From positions 248,001 to 312,000 of the forward strand of contig NZ_JAOSZE010000002.1 of NCBI RefSeq assembly GCF_025630775.1: DNA of 64,000 nucleotides. The letters are read 5' to 3'. Numbering within the stretch: position 1 is the stretch's first letter; each line of letters opens with the position of its first letter. Under the pieces are notes generated by a model. The model saw only the letters and a list, made by a program, of their open reading frames with translations. It had not been told where the DNA came from and did no database searches. Positions 1 through 8,813 of the stretch are shown piece by piece. The stretch comes from Actinoplanes sp. KI2 (GTDB lineage: Bacteria; Actinomycetota; Actinomycetes; Mycobacteriales; Micromonosporaceae). A program made the position numbers and the translations under genes.

Positions 1-464
1 CCCTTGATGACCTGGCCGACGCCGATCGGGGTCCGGAACGGCTCGCCGCGCTGCCAGGACGAGTCGACGACGTCGCCGGTCCGGTAGGAGACCAGTTTGT
101 AGTTGGCCGTGATCGTCTGCCCCTTTTTCACCTTGGGTCCGGTGCCCTTGACGATCGGGGTGACGACCAGCGCGGTGAGCGGCTTCTTGCCGCCGGCGAG
201 GACGGCCGGCTCCTTGGCGAGCGCCGCGGGCGTATGCACGGCCGCCGGGGCCGACCGGGGCGCCGCCGAGGTGGCCTCCGGCGAAGCGGAAGCGACCGCC
301 ACCGGAGCCGCCGCCGTCGGCTTGTCCGACCCGTGCGGCCTCAACAGCAGGAAGACGGCCACCAGCACGACGATGATCGCCGCGCCGGCCGCGACGCCGA
401 ACCGGGCCTGCAGGCGCCGCTTGGCGGTGTCTCCGGTGCCGCTCGGCGCGGTCTGAGTGCTCAT
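1..464 (-). CDS. FKBP-type peptidyl-prolyl cis-trans isomerase, membrane-anchored (C-terminus cut)
   Basis: Read from an ATG at 464 on the minus strand, the protein has a short cytoplasmic N-terminus, one transmembrane segment at about residues 23-42 (FGVAAGAAIIVVLVAVFLLL), an Ala/Pro/Ser-rich linker to about residue 100, and the start of an FKBP domain. Recognisable FKBP features are the motif GTGPKVKKGQTITANYKL and the following VVDSSW and GVGQVIKG, which match the first half of the fold. FKBP proteins catalyse proline isomerisation, and this one would act on the outer face of the membrane or as a lipoprotein-like anchored chaperone. The gene runs off the left edge, so the catalytic C-terminal half is not visible. 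Its promoter is probably shared with the divergent gene at 812. Confidence 0.85.
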   Translation of the reverse strand, partial: MSTQTAPSGTGDTAKRRLQARFGVAAGAAIIVVLVAVFLLLRPHGSDKPTAAAPVAVASASPEATSAAPRSAPAAVHTPAALAKEPAVLAGGKKPLTALVVTPIVKGTGPKVKKGQTITANYKLVSYRTGDVVDSSWQRGEPFRTPIGVGQVIK

Positions 465-811
465 ATGTCGTCGACTCTCCAATATCGGGCTCGGCGAAAA
501 CCTCCGACACGGTACCCGCACCGCTGCGTAACCGAGCCAACACCTCCCCCGAACCGACGAGGGCGGTGATCGGCCGTACGGATCGTCACGCAAATAGCTC
601 TACACCGTCACTGCGCGAAATGAGATCGTTTACCGGCTCACAACGCGAGACACCATGAAAAACATTCACGGCCGGGCGGGGTCGTGCGTACGACCAGGGG
701 AGGGTCGGTTTGCCGTCGACCAACAATGGTCGCCTACCCGCGCGTGGCCGGGGTCCGGACCGGCGCGCCACCGCACACATCGGACTTCGCCGCGCCGGCG
801 GCTCCCCCTCC
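465..811. other. divergent intergenic region, no gene seen
   Basis: About 350 bases separate the FKBP gene (minus) from the membrane protein at 812 (plus), so it should hold both promoters. No convincing ORF, tRNA or riboswitch is visible. Two small inverted repeats can be seen: GTCGT/ACGAC near 681-694 and GACCA-ACAA-TGGTC at 718-731. Either could be a regulator site, but neither matches a motif I recognise. Confidence 0.4.
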
Positions 812-1660
812 ATGGAGCCGGACGATCGGCGCGGGTGGAACGAGATCGCCTCGGCGGCCGCGGTCATCCTGGCCGGCGTGATCGTCGTGGTGTCGTTCGG
901 CTTCATCGCCAGCCGCGCCATTCGCTCGAACAACCACAACCCGCTGCCCGACCCGCCGCCGACCGTCGCGCTCGGCGGCGCCACGCTGCCCAACGCCAGC
1001 CCGGGGCTGATCCCGCTGGGCAGTCCGTCACCGTCGCCCACCACGTCCGCGCCGCCGCCCTCCTCCGCCGTGCCGTCGGCGACCAGCAAGAAGGCGACCA
1101 CGCCGCCGAACAACGGCGCGATCGCGATCGCCACCGGCGGGGTACCGTCGACCGTGGACCTGACCGCCGAGGGCACCCGCGACTGGGTGCACTGGGGCGA
1201 GGAGGGCACCTTCTCCCTCGAGCGCGACCGGAACGGCGGCTTCGCGATCCTGGAGGGCACGCCGAGCGCGCCGCGGTTCCGGCACGCGTTCAGCCCGTCG
1301 CTGTTCCGGTGGACCGGGGGCGACCCGGTCGGCCACAGCGACGGCACCACGACCGGCATCCGCACCTGCGGGACCGGCAACGGCTTCACCATCTCGGCGC
1401 CGGCCGCGACGTCCGACCGGACGCTGCGGCTCTACATCGGGGTGCTCGCGGCGAGGGGCACGCTGTCGGCGCGCCTGTCCGCGGGCTCGGCCACCGCCTC
1501 GGCCACGCTCGAGCAGCGGGACGGGACGTTCCGGCCGGCGGTCTTCACGCTCACCTACCGGGCACCGAAGGCCGCGAAGATCAACCTGAGCTGGACGACG
1601 ACGCAGGCGTTCGGGAACGGCTGCGGCGGGGTGGCCCTGGAAGCCGCCACCCTGCACTGA
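812..1660 (+). CDS. single-pass membrane-anchored extracytoplasmic protein of unknown function
   Basis: The ATG at 812 (MEPDDRRGWNEIASAAAV) is preferred over upstream in-frame ATGs because it places a clean transmembrane segment at about residues 11-32, followed by a Pro/Ser/Thr-rich linker to about residue 98. The remaining 180 residues look like a secreted beta-rich domain: it contains the phrases VDLTAEGTRDWVHWG and LSWTTTQAFGNGCGGVALEAATL, and two cysteines (in IRTCGTGNG and GNGCGG) that could pair. That pattern resembles carbohydrate-binding-like or jelly-roll extracellular domains, but I do not recognise a family. It sits 28 bases before the MMPL transporter and may be co-transcribed with it. 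Confidence 0.75.
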   Translation: MEPDDRRGWNEIASAAAVILAGVIVVVSFGFIASRAIRSNNHNPLPDPPPTVALGGATLPNASPGLIPLGSPSPSPTTSAPPPSSAVPSATSKKATTPPNNGAIAIATGGVPSTVDLTAEGTRDWVHWGEEGTFSLERDRNGGFAILEGTPSAPRFRHAFSPSLFRWTGGDPVGHSDGTTTGIRTCGTGNGFTISAPAATSDRTLRLYIGVLAARGTLSARLSAGSATASATLEQRDGTFRPAVFTLTYRAPKAAKINLSWTTTQAFGNGCGGVALEAATLH

Positions 1661-1688
1661 TTCCACTGGAACAGACGAAAAAGGGGAA

Positions 1689-4600
1689 ATGGTGTTCGCG
1701 GGCTGGGGATCGTGGGTCGCCCGTTTCCGATGGCCGGTGCTGATCGTCGCGCTCGTCGCGGTGATGTCCTCCGGCATCTGGGGGCTGGGCGTGTTCGGGC
1801 AGCTGACCGAGGGCGGCTACAACGACCCGAACAGCGAGTCCACCCATGCCGCCCGGCTCGTCACCGACACGTTCGGCGCGCAGGGCGGCGACCTGGTCGT
1901 CATCTACACCCCGGCCAAGGGCAAGATCGACGACCCGCAGCTGGCCAAGCGGGTTCAGGACTCGCTCGGCAAGCTGCCCAAGTCCGCGGTGACCGGCACC
2001 GTCTCGTACTGGTCGGCGAAGTCCGCGCAGTACGCCGCCAAGGACAAGTCCAGCGCCGTCGCCGTGATCACGCTGGCCGGGGAGGGCGACGCGGCCAAGC
2101 TCGACTCGTACCGGGCGATCGACGACAAGTTCGCCGTCGACGGCGCGAAGGTGCAGCTCTCCGGTGCCGTGACGCTGGCCGACGCCTCCTCCGCCCGCTC
2201 CACCAAGGACCTGGGCCGGGCCGAGGCGATCAGCCTGCCGATCACCCTGGTGCTGCTCGTGCTGATCTTCGGCTCACTGGTCGCGGCGTCGCTGCCGGTG
2301 CTGGTCGGCGGCGCCGCCGTGCTCGGCTCGCTGGGCATCCTGCACGCCATCTCGGCCGGCACCGACGTCAACTCGTTCGCGGTCAACGTCGCGAGCCTGC
2401 TCGGCCTGGGCATGGCGATCGACTACGGCCTGTTCATCGTGGGCCGGTTCCGCGAAGAGCTCGCGGACGGACGAACACCATCAGAAGCGGTTTCCCGTAC
2501 GGTCGGGACCGCCGGGCGTACCGTGGTCTTCTCCGCCACCCTGCTGATGATCGCCCTGGCCGGCCTGCTGCTGTTCCCGCAGGGCTTCCTGAACTCGCTC
2601 GCCTACGGCGGCCTGGCCGCGGTGTTCCTGGCCGCGCTGCTCTCGCTCACCCTGCTGCCGGCCGTGCTCGCGGCCCTCGGCCCGCGCGTCGACAAGCTCC
2701 CGGTGCGCCTCCCGCGCCGGGCCGGCGCCGGCGAGCCGGGCAGCGGCTGGGCCAAGCTGGCCGGCGTGGTGCTGCGCCACCCGGTGGTCGTCGCCGTGCC
2801 GATCCTGCTGATCCTGGTGCTGTTCGCCTCGCCGATCCACGGCGTGCGCTTCGGCGAGAACGACGAGCGCATCCTGCCGGCCGGCGACCCGTCCCGGCAG
2901 GCGATCGAGACGCTGAAGGCCGACTACCCGCAGTTCACCGGCGACAGCGTGCAGGTCGTGCTGCGCGGCGCCCAGGACACCGCCGGCTTCGCCGTCCAGC
3001 TGCGGCAGATCCCGGGCATCTCGCAGATCGGCGCGGCGCGCAAGGACAAGGGCGTCACGCTGTTCACCGCGACGCTCGAGGCCAAGGACGCGTACGGGAG
3101 CGGGGCCCGCGACGTGGTCGACGCGATCCGCGCCCTGCCCGTGCCGGCCGGCGCGCAGCTGCTGGTCGGCGGGACCACCGCGCGCAACGTGGACAGCCTG
3201 GAGGCCACCGCCGACCGGCTGCCGTGGATGGTCGCGATGCTGGTCGGGGCGACGCTGCTGCTGATGTTCCTGGCGTTCGGCTCGGTGCTGCTGCCGATCA
3301 AGGCGGTGCTGATGAGCGCGCTCAGCCTCGGCGCCACCTTCGGCCTGCTCGTCTGGATCTTCCAGCAGGGGCACGGCGCGAGCCTGCTCGACATCACCCC
3401 GGCGCCGCTCGAGGTGGGCGTCGTCGTGCTGATGGCCGCCGTGGTCTTCGGTCTTTCCACCGACTACGAGGTCTTCCTGCTGTCCCGGATGGTCGAGGCC
3501 CGCACCCGCGGCGCGTCCACGAACGAGGCGGTCACCACCGGCCTGGCCCGCACCGGCCGGGTGATCAGCGCCGCCGCACTGCTGCTGATCGTGGTCACCG
3601 GCGCGTTCGCGCTCTCCTCGGTCACCAGCATGCGCTTCGTCGGCGTCGGCATGATCATCGCCCTGCTCCTGGACGCCACGGTCGTGCGCATGCTGCTGGT
3701 CCCGGCCGTGCTCCGCCTGCTCGGCGACGCGGCCTGGTGGGCACCCGGGCCGCTGCGGCGGCTGCAGGAGCGAGCCGGGCTTGCCGAGTACGAGACGCCG
3801 CTCTCCGAGTACGAGACGCCGCTTTCCGAGTACGAGACGCCCGCCGATCCGCCGGGCGGCCGGCACGCCGCGCCCGACGACACGGAGGTCATCCGGTACG
3901 CCCCGTACGGCGCCGACCGCCCGGCCCTGCCGGTCGGCGCGCGGCACGCGTTCCACTCTCCCGATGATCGGCACGCGTTGCCGTCGGGGGCGGCCGCCCT
4001 CGCGCTGCCGGCGGGCTCGCTGTCGGCCGACGACGCGACCCAGGTCTTCGCCCGCTTCGAGGACAAGGCGGTCCTCACCATGGCCGGGTCGCCGCCGCTG
4101 GAGGAGGTCGAGGCCGAGACGGTCGACGACTCCCCGGCGCCCCGCCCGGCCGAGGACGACTCGATCGTCGACGCGGAGATCCTGGACGACGAGCCGGACA
4201 CGCCGGCGTTCGCGAAGGCGGCGTCGGCCCGGTCGTGGGAGCTGCCCGCGGGGGCCGCGCCGGCGTCGCCGCGAACGGACTGGACGGTCGCGGACGGCGA
4301 CGGGTTCTTCTTCGGAGGGCCCGCCGAGCCGAGCCCGTCCGACACGGCGTGGATCCCGACGCCGAGTCAGGTGTCGGCCGACATGGCGGCGATGTTCGCG
4401 GATCCGGGTGCGCCCGGCGCCGCCGGCACCGCGGCTGAACTGGCTGCCGAGCCCGAATTCGAGGCGGCGGAGGTCGTCGCCGAGCCTGACACCGCCGCTC
4501 ACGAGCCCGCCGACGACGAGGCAGTCGCGGTGGACGAGCCGATCGCCGTCGACGAGCCGGTCACTGTGGACGAGCCGGTTGACGTGGACGAGCCGGTCAC

Positions 4601-5672
4601 TGTGGACGAGCCGGTTGACGTGGACGAGCCGGTCACTGTGGACGAGCCGGTTGACGTGGACGAGCCGGCCACCGTGGACGAGCTGGTTGACGTGGAGAGG
4701 GCTGGGCCGTTCGAGCCGCTGGCCACGGTGGACCTGCGCGACCGGGTCCGGCGGCCCACCTCGCTGGCCGACCAGATGCCCGCGCGGCGGTCGGCGAACA
4801 CGGTGGGTAGTCCGGCCGAGCTCGAAGAACGAGACTTCGGCCAGGTCGCGGAAACTGAGGACCGCGACGTGCAGACATCGACGCCACGCCCCGCTACAGT
4901 CGGCGATCAAGCGCTGCCCCGGCGCCCCATCCCCTCGCTCTCGGAGTCGCAGCCGATGACCGAGCCAGAGCCGCTTGCCCCCGCCGCGCCGGCCACCTCC
5001 GCCCCGGCCGGCATGTTCACACCCGCCCCGGAGGTGCCGGCGCCGTACGTGGTGCACGAGCCGCCGCCGCTCCGAGCGATCCCGGACGTCGTCCCCCCGG
5101 CGCAGCCCGCGGCCACCCCGGTTCACGCCCCGCCCACGCCAGCCCAGCCCGCACCGGCCCAGCCCACGCCAGCTCAGCCCACACCGGCCCAGCCCGCACC
5201 GGCCCGGCCGACGCCGATCGCATCCGCGCCCCCATCGGCTCCGCCCGCGCCCATCGCACCCGCGCCCGCGGCGACCCCGGTTCAGCCCGAGCCGATGTGG
5301 ACCACAGCGGCGCCGAACGCCATCCCGGCGCCGCCCCGGCCCACTCCCGCGGTGGCGCCACCGAACCCGATTCCCGCGCACCCGGTGTCCGGCGCCGGGA
5401 CCAACGCGATGCCCGCGGCGGCGCGACGGCCCGCCGACCTCGCGGACCACCTGCGGGAGTCACGGCCGGCCGATCTCGCGGATCACCTGCGGGAGTCGCG
5501 CCCGGCCGACCTGGACGACTACACCACCGGCCGGACCCCGCGCCGGCGGCGGCCCGGCGAGGAGACGCTCCGGACGGCCCGGCGCCCGGCGACGCTCGCC
5601 GACCACCTGTCCAGCCGCAAACCGGCCGACGAATCCACGGCCGACCTGCGGGATCACGCCACCCAGGAATAG
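1689..5672 (+). CDS. MMPL/RND-superfamily transporter with a very long disordered C-terminal tail
   Basis: Residues 1-695 form a complete MMPL transporter: TM1 near residue 15, an extracytoplasmic porter domain, five more TMs, then the second repeat from about residue 360. The proton-relay Asp-Tyr pairs are present in both halves: D245-Y246 in GMAIDYGLF and D592-Y593 in GLSTDYEVF. MMPL proteins export lipids or other hydrophobic molecules using the proton gradient. From about residue 697 to 1327 the protein is an unusual cytoplasmic tail: tandem YETPLSE units, an acidic region with VDEPVTVDEPVDVDEP units, a long Pro/Ala stretch, and several copies of a motif like RPADLADHLRE. Actinobacterial MMPL tails are usually far shorter. 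The substrate is unknown. The start codon follows a GGGGAAATG context. Confidence 0.93.
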   Translation: MVFAGWGSWVARFRWPVLIVALVAVMSSGIWGLGVFGQLTEGGYNDPNSESTHAARLVTDTFGAQGGDLVVIYTPAKGKIDDPQLAKRVQDSLGKLPKSAVTGTVSYWSAKSAQYAAKDKSSAVAVITLAGEGDAAKLDSYRAIDDKFAVDGAKVQLSGAVTLADASSARSTKDLGRAEAISLPITLVLLVLIFGSLVAASLPVLVGGAAVLGSLGILHAISAGTDVNSFAVNVASLLGLGMAIDYGLFIVGRFREELADGRTPSEAVSRTVGTAGRTVVFSATLLMIALAGLLLFPQGFLNSLAYGGLAAVFLAALLSLTLLPAVLAALGPRVDKLPVRLPRRAGAGEPGSGWAKLAGVVLRHPVVVAVPILLILVLFASPIHGVRFGENDERILPAGDPSRQAIETLKADYPQFTGDSVQVVLRGAQDTAGFAVQLRQIPGISQIGAARKDKGVTLFTATLEAKDAYGSGARDVVDAIRALPVPAGAQLLVGGTTARNVDSLEATADRLPWMVAMLVGATLLLMFLAFGSVLLPIKAVLMSALSLGATFGLLVWIFQQGHGASLLDITPAPLEVGVVVLMAAVVFGLSTDYEVFLLSRMVEARTRGASTNEAVTTGLARTGRVISAAALLLIVVTGAFALSSVTSMRFVGVGMIIALLLDATVVRMLLVPAVLRLLGDAAWWAPGPLRRLQERAGLAEYETPLSEYETPLSEYETPADPPGGRHAAPDDTEVIRYAPYGADRPALPVGARHAFHSPDDRHALPSGAAALALPAGSLSADDATQVFARFEDKAVLTMAGSPPLEEVEAETVDDSPAPRPAEDDSIVDAEILDDEPDTPAFAKAASARSWELPAGAAPASPRTDWTVADGDGFFFGGPAEPSPSDTAWIPTPSQVSADMAAMFADPGAPGAAGTAAELAAEPEFEAAEVVAEPDTAAHEPADDEAVAVDEPIAVDEPVTVDEPVDVDEPVTVDEPVDVDEPVTVDEPVDVDEPATVDELVDVERAGPFEPLATVDLRDRVRRPTSLADQMPARRSANTVGSPAELEERDFGQVAETEDRDVQTSTPRPATVGDQALPRRPIPSLSESQPMTEPEPLAPAAPATSAPAGMFTPAPEVPAPYVVHEPPPLRAIPDVVPPAQPAATPVHAPPTPAQPAPAQPTPAQPTPAQPAPARPTPIASAPPSAPPAPIAPAPAATPVQPEPMWTTAAPNAIPAPPRPTPAVAPPNPIPAHPVSGAGTNAMPAAARRPADLADHLRESRPADLADHLRESRPADLDDYTTGRTPRRRRPGEETLRTARRPATLADHLSSRKPADESTADLRDHATQE
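3786..3842 (+). repeat. 21-bp in-frame tandem repeat (YETPLSE units)
   Basis: Two full and one partial copy of a 21-base unit (GAGTACGAGACGCCGCT plus four bases) encode successive YETPLSE-type heptads at the junction between the last MMPL membrane segment and the disordered tail. The copies are nearly identical at DNA level, which suggests recent slippage. Confidence 0.85.
4551..4694 (+). repeat. 36-bp in-frame tandem repeat in the MMPL tail
   Basis: Four consecutive 36-base units (start GACGAGCCGGTCACTGTGG) encode a 12-residue acidic repeat DEPVTVDEPVDV. The first three are identical at DNA level and the fourth has diverged. Copy number is likely to vary between strains. This is a coding repeat and not a CRISPR array: there are no spacers. 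Confidence 0.9.
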
Positions 5673-5820
5673 CGATGGCGGATCACCGGGCCGCCGGGCG
5701 GGCGCAACCATGCAGCTCTGCCCGGCGGTGGCGCAACGGCTCGGACCGGACGCCCAGGTCGCCTTGTGTGCCAGGGGACCTTTCCGGGCCCGTACGGTCA
5801 AAGCGGCGTAAGCGAAGCAG

Positions 5821-6558
5821 CTAGCGGAAGATGAGCCCGCCGCCGACCTCGATCACCTGGCCGGTCAGGGCGCCGGCGCCGTCGGAGATCAGCAGGCGGA
5901 TGGTGGCGACGAGGTCCTCGGGGACCAGCGGGCGCGGGATCGCCTGCGTGGCGACCAGCGGGGCGTGGGTCTCGGCGTCGCGGCCGGCCGCCAGCTCCGC
6001 CTCGCCCTCGGTGCGGATCGCGCCCGGTGAGAGGGCGTTGACCGTGATGCCGGACGGGCCCAGCGACCGCGCGAGGGACCGGGTGAGGCCGATCAGCGCG
6101 GCCTTGCTGGCGACGTATGCCGGGCCGGAGGGGCCGCCCATCCGGACGGTGGGCGAGACGACGTTGACGATGCGGCCCCAGCCGCGTGCCGCCATGCCGG
6201 CGCTCAGCGACTGCGCGAGCAGCATGGGGGCGGTGACGTTGACGGCGAACGTCGACTGCCATTCGTCGAGCGGGAGGACGCCGAAGTCGACGTTCGACGC
6301 CCGCGCGGCGTTGTTGACCAGGACGTCGACCGGGCCGGACCGGTCGGCCAGGGCGTGCACGGCGGCCGGGTCGGCGAGGTCGGCCTCCAGCAGCTCGGCC
6401 GTGGCACCCAGGTCGCGGCAGAGGCGGGCGACGGTCTCGGCCTCGGCGGCGGCCGCCAGGTGGTGCAGCAGCAGGGTGTGGCCGGGCCGGGCGAGGCCGA
6501 CCGCGAGAGCAGCGCCGATGCCCCGCCGGGCGCCGGTGATCAGGATGCGGTGACCCAT
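5821..6558 (-). CDS. short-chain dehydrogenase/reductase (SDR)
   Basis: A 245-residue classical SDR. The N-terminal cofactor motif TGARRGIG (GxxxGxG) is at about residues 7-14 and NNAA at the usual position. The catalytic triad is intact: Ser about 135 in VNVVS, Tyr148 and Lys152 in YVASK. The Pro-Gly motif LSPGAIRTE follows. Such enzymes interconvert ketones and alcohols with NAD(P)H, and the overall look is closest to FabG-like 3-oxoacyl reductases or glucose dehydrogenase-like SDRs. The ATG at 6558 is preferred over GTG 6567 because an AAGG lies 8 bases upstream of it. It stands alone, and the substrate cannot be deduced. Confidence 0.9.
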   Translation of the reverse strand: MGHRILITGARRGIGAALAVGLARPGHTLLLHHLAAAAEAETVARLCRDLGATAELLEADLADPAAVHALADRSGPVDVLVNNAARASNVDFGVLPLDEWQSTFAVNVTAPMLLAQSLSAGMAARGWGRIVNVVSPTVRMGGPSGPAYVASKAALIGLTRSLARSLGPSGITVNALSPGAIRTEGEAELAAGRDAETHAPLVATQAIPRPLVPEDLVATIRLLISDGAGALTGQVIEVGGGLIFR

Positions 6559-6669
6559 GCCGTTCACCTTAGGACGACATCGGTCGTTCGCCGGGGAGCC
6601 CGGGCCACTTCATTCGTAGATTTCGATCCCTTGGCCGCGGAGTCACCCACCGCCCGGAACGTGACCGGC

Positions 6670-7151
6670 ATGACGATGCTGCATCGACGCACGTTCATCC
6701 TCGGCGGGCTGGCCGCCGCCGGTTCCCTCGCCCTGCCGGCCCGGGCGGCCCGCCGCCACGCCCTTCCCGTTCCAGCTCGGCGTCGCCTCGGGCGAGCCGG
6801 CCGCGGACAGCGTGGTGCTGTGGCCGGGACCGCCCGGCACGCCGACGTGCAGGTCGCGGCCGGCGGCGCGGCGCCCTCGATCGGGATCGACGACCGGGCG
6901 AACGTGGCGGCCGGCTCGACGGTCGGCGGCCTCGACGGGTGGGCGCAGGGGCTCGAGCCGGACGGGACGCTCACCGGGCGGCTGCCGGCGCAGACGCTCA
7001 CCCAGACCACCACCGGCCGGCAGGACCAGTTGCCGCCGGCCGAGTCGGCGTGGGGCGAGCTGGCCGTGGCGTACACCGACGACAGCGACGGAAACGGGTT
7101 CACCCAGGTGCTGCTCGGCTGGGCGCGACGAACGACGACGGGAGCTGGTAG
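6670..7151 (+). pseudogene. frameshifted remnant of a secreted PhoD-like alkaline phosphatase
   Basis: The reading frame opens with a twin-arginine signal (LHRRTFILGGLAAAGSLALP) and Ala-rich cleavage region. Immediately after it the typical PhoD start, FPFQLGVASGEPAADSVVLW, is found in the next frame, so a one-base shift lies near 6755-6765. Beyond that tryptophan the sequence changes frame again and does not continue as a phosphatase. It reads as a short unrelated stretch (ESAWGELAVAYTDDSDGNG) and ends in a third frame at TAG 7149-7151. The metal-binding core of PhoD is absent. I read this as a decayed gene with an internal deletion. A sequencing error could explain one shift but not the missing 400 residues. 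Confidence 0.7.
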
Positions 7152-7238
7152 CCGTTCTCTTCCGCCGTCAGGCCAGGCGGGGGTGCAGCCGGCAGTTCGT
7201 GTGCAGGTACCGCGCCCGCCGGGCGGCGGCTGCGCAAG

Positions 7239-7442
7239 ATGGGCCAGTTCTTCGGCTGGCTGAGCGATCAGATGACCGGCACCGACGACCCGCTGACCGT
7301 GCTCGCCGCGCTGATGTACGCGGCTCGGCCGCTGACCGCCGGCGAGCTGGCGACCGCGCTCGGCTGGCCCCGCGAGCGGGTCGCCGCCTGCCTCGACCTC
7401 GACCGCCTCACCCCGGCGCAGCGCGCGGCCCTCCGGCCGTAG
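7239..7442 (+). CDS. small winged-helix-like protein or C-terminal fragment (67 aa)
   Basis: This 67-residue ORF has a pattern of helix, turn and helix typical of a small winged-helix domain: LTVLAALMYAARPLTAGELA followed by LGWPRERVAACLDLDRL. No effector domain is present and no good ribosome binding site precedes the ATG. The frame stays open a short way upstream (RLRK before the Met). It follows the PhoD remnant, so it could be the surviving tail of a larger regulator and not an intact gene. Confidence 0.45.
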   Translation: MGQFFGWLSDQMTGTDDPLTVLAALMYAARPLTAGELATALGWPRERVAACLDLDRLTPAQRAALRP

Positions 7443-7511
7443 GCTCAGCCACTCGCCGGCGGCGGCCCTCCAGCCATGCCACCTCGCCGGCGGTATGTCA
7501 CCGGTGGCATG

Positions 7512-8654
7512 TCACCGGTGACCGTCGAGGAACTCCGTGACGTCGTCGAGAACCCGGCGGACCTGGTTGTCCCGGAGGGAGGAGCCGCTGGGCAGGATGA
7601 GGCCGTGCCCGAACAGGTGCTCCGCGGCGCCGGTCAGGGCGGTCCGGGCGCCCGCGAAGACCGGCTGCAGGTGCATCGGCTTGAAGACCGGTCGCGTCTC
7701 CACGTTCCTCTCCGCCAGGTGGGCGGCCAGCTCACGGGCCTGCCAGCCGGTTCGCTCCGGATCGACGATGATGCTGGTGAGCCAGCAGTTCGCCATCGGG
7801 TCCTCGCCGCCCAGCAGGCGCACGCCGTCGATGTCGGCGAAGACCTTGGCATAGCCTTCGTGCACGGCCCGCCGGCGTTCGATCATCTCGTCCAGGCGGC
7901 GCAGCTGGGCCCGGCCCAGCGCGGCCAGCAGATTGCTCAGCCGGTAGTTGTAGCCGATCTCGGCGTGCTCGTAGTGCTCCGCCGGCAGCCGCGCCTGGCT
8001 GGCCAGGTGACGCGCCCGGTGTGCCAGGTCGGCGTCGGCGGTGAGCAGCATGCCGCCGCCGGACGTTGTCATGATCTTGTTGCCGTTGAAGGACAACGCC
8101 GCCGCCTGGCCGAAGGAGCCGGCCGCCCGGCCCCGGTGCAGGGCGCCGAGCGCCTCGGTGGCGTCCTCGATGAGCGGAACGCCGTACTGCTCGCACAACG
8201 GGACGATCTGCTTGTAGTCGGCACAACTCCCGAACAGGTCGACGGTCATCACCCCACCCACGGACGCGCCCTCGGCGCTCAACTCGGCGAGCAGGCCGGC
8301 CAGCACGAAGGGGTCGAGGTTGCCGGTCGTCACGTCACAGTCCGCGAAGATCGGCGTAGCACCGGTGTAGACGACGGCGTTCGCGGTGGCGGCGAAGGTG
8401 AGCGTCGGCACGACGACGACATCGCCGCGGCGGGCGCCGATGCCCAGCAGGGCCAGATGCAGCGCGGCGGTGCCCGAGCTGACCCCGACCGCGTGCGGGA
8501 CGCCCACCCGTTCGGCCATCTCCCGCTCGAACAGGTCGAGGTCCGGGCCGACCGGGGCCACCCAGCCCGACCGCATGGCCGCCAGGACGTACTCCTGCTC
8601 CAGGTCTCCGACGTCGGGCGCGGACAGCGGAACGGTGTGACTGTTGGTGATCAT
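7512..8654 (-). CDS. DegT/DnrJ/EryC1/StrS-family sugar aminotransferase (PglE/EpsN type)
   Basis: A 380-residue PLP enzyme. The PLP lysine lies in the motif SFNGNKIMTTSGGGML, which is the characteristic form of the PglE/EpsN branch that converts a nucleotide-linked 4-keto-6-deoxy sugar to the 4-amino sugar. Other hallmarks are SSGTAALHLAL near residue 60 and the acidic pair in LIEDATEALGA. The ATG at 8654 (MITNSHTV) is preferred: a G-rich stretch lies just upstream and it aligns with the usual start of the family. It lies alone here, 18 kb from a PglF-like dehydratase (26663-28456) and 31 kb from PglC- and PglD-like genes (39800-41075), with which it could complete a bacillosamine-type pathway. 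That link is inference. Confidence 0.92.
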   Translation of the reverse strand: MITNSHTVPLSAPDVGDLEQEYVLAAMRSGWVAPVGPDLDLFEREMAERVGVPHAVGVSSGTAALHLALLGIGARRGDVVVVPTLTFAATANAVVYTGATPIFADCDVTTGNLDPFVLAGLLAELSAEGASVGGVMTVDLFGSCADYKQIVPLCEQYGVPLIEDATEALGALHRGRAAGSFGQAAALSFNGNKIMTTSGGGMLLTADADLAHRARHLASQARLPAEHYEHAEIGYNYRLSNLLAALGRAQLRRLDEMIERRRAVHEGYAKVFADIDGVRLLGGEDPMANCWLTSIIVDPERTGWQARELAAHLAERNVETRPVFKPMHLQPVFAGARTALTGAAEHLFGHGLILPSGSSLRDNQVRRVLDDVTEFLDGHR

Positions 8655-8813
8655 CCCCCACCACCCAAAGCTGCGAGTTGCCACGCCCGGACCGGGACAG
8701 CGGGGGGAAGGAGAACGGCGAGACCGGCCGGCGGCTCGGCGCACTCTCCCGCCATGCTAATCGCCGGACCGTCGCGGAGGGCCGGAATTGCCGCCCCTCG
8801 GTAGCGTCGGGCC

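Noticed and set aside
4551..4694. 36-bp repeats resembling a CRISPR array
   Set aside because: Units are contiguous without spacers, in frame, and encode an acidic protein repeat.
2481..5450. 989-residue open frame on the minus strand
   Set aside because: It lies opposite the MMPL gene, is dominated by Arg/Gly/His and has no family features; it is the usual antisense shadow of a high-GC gene.
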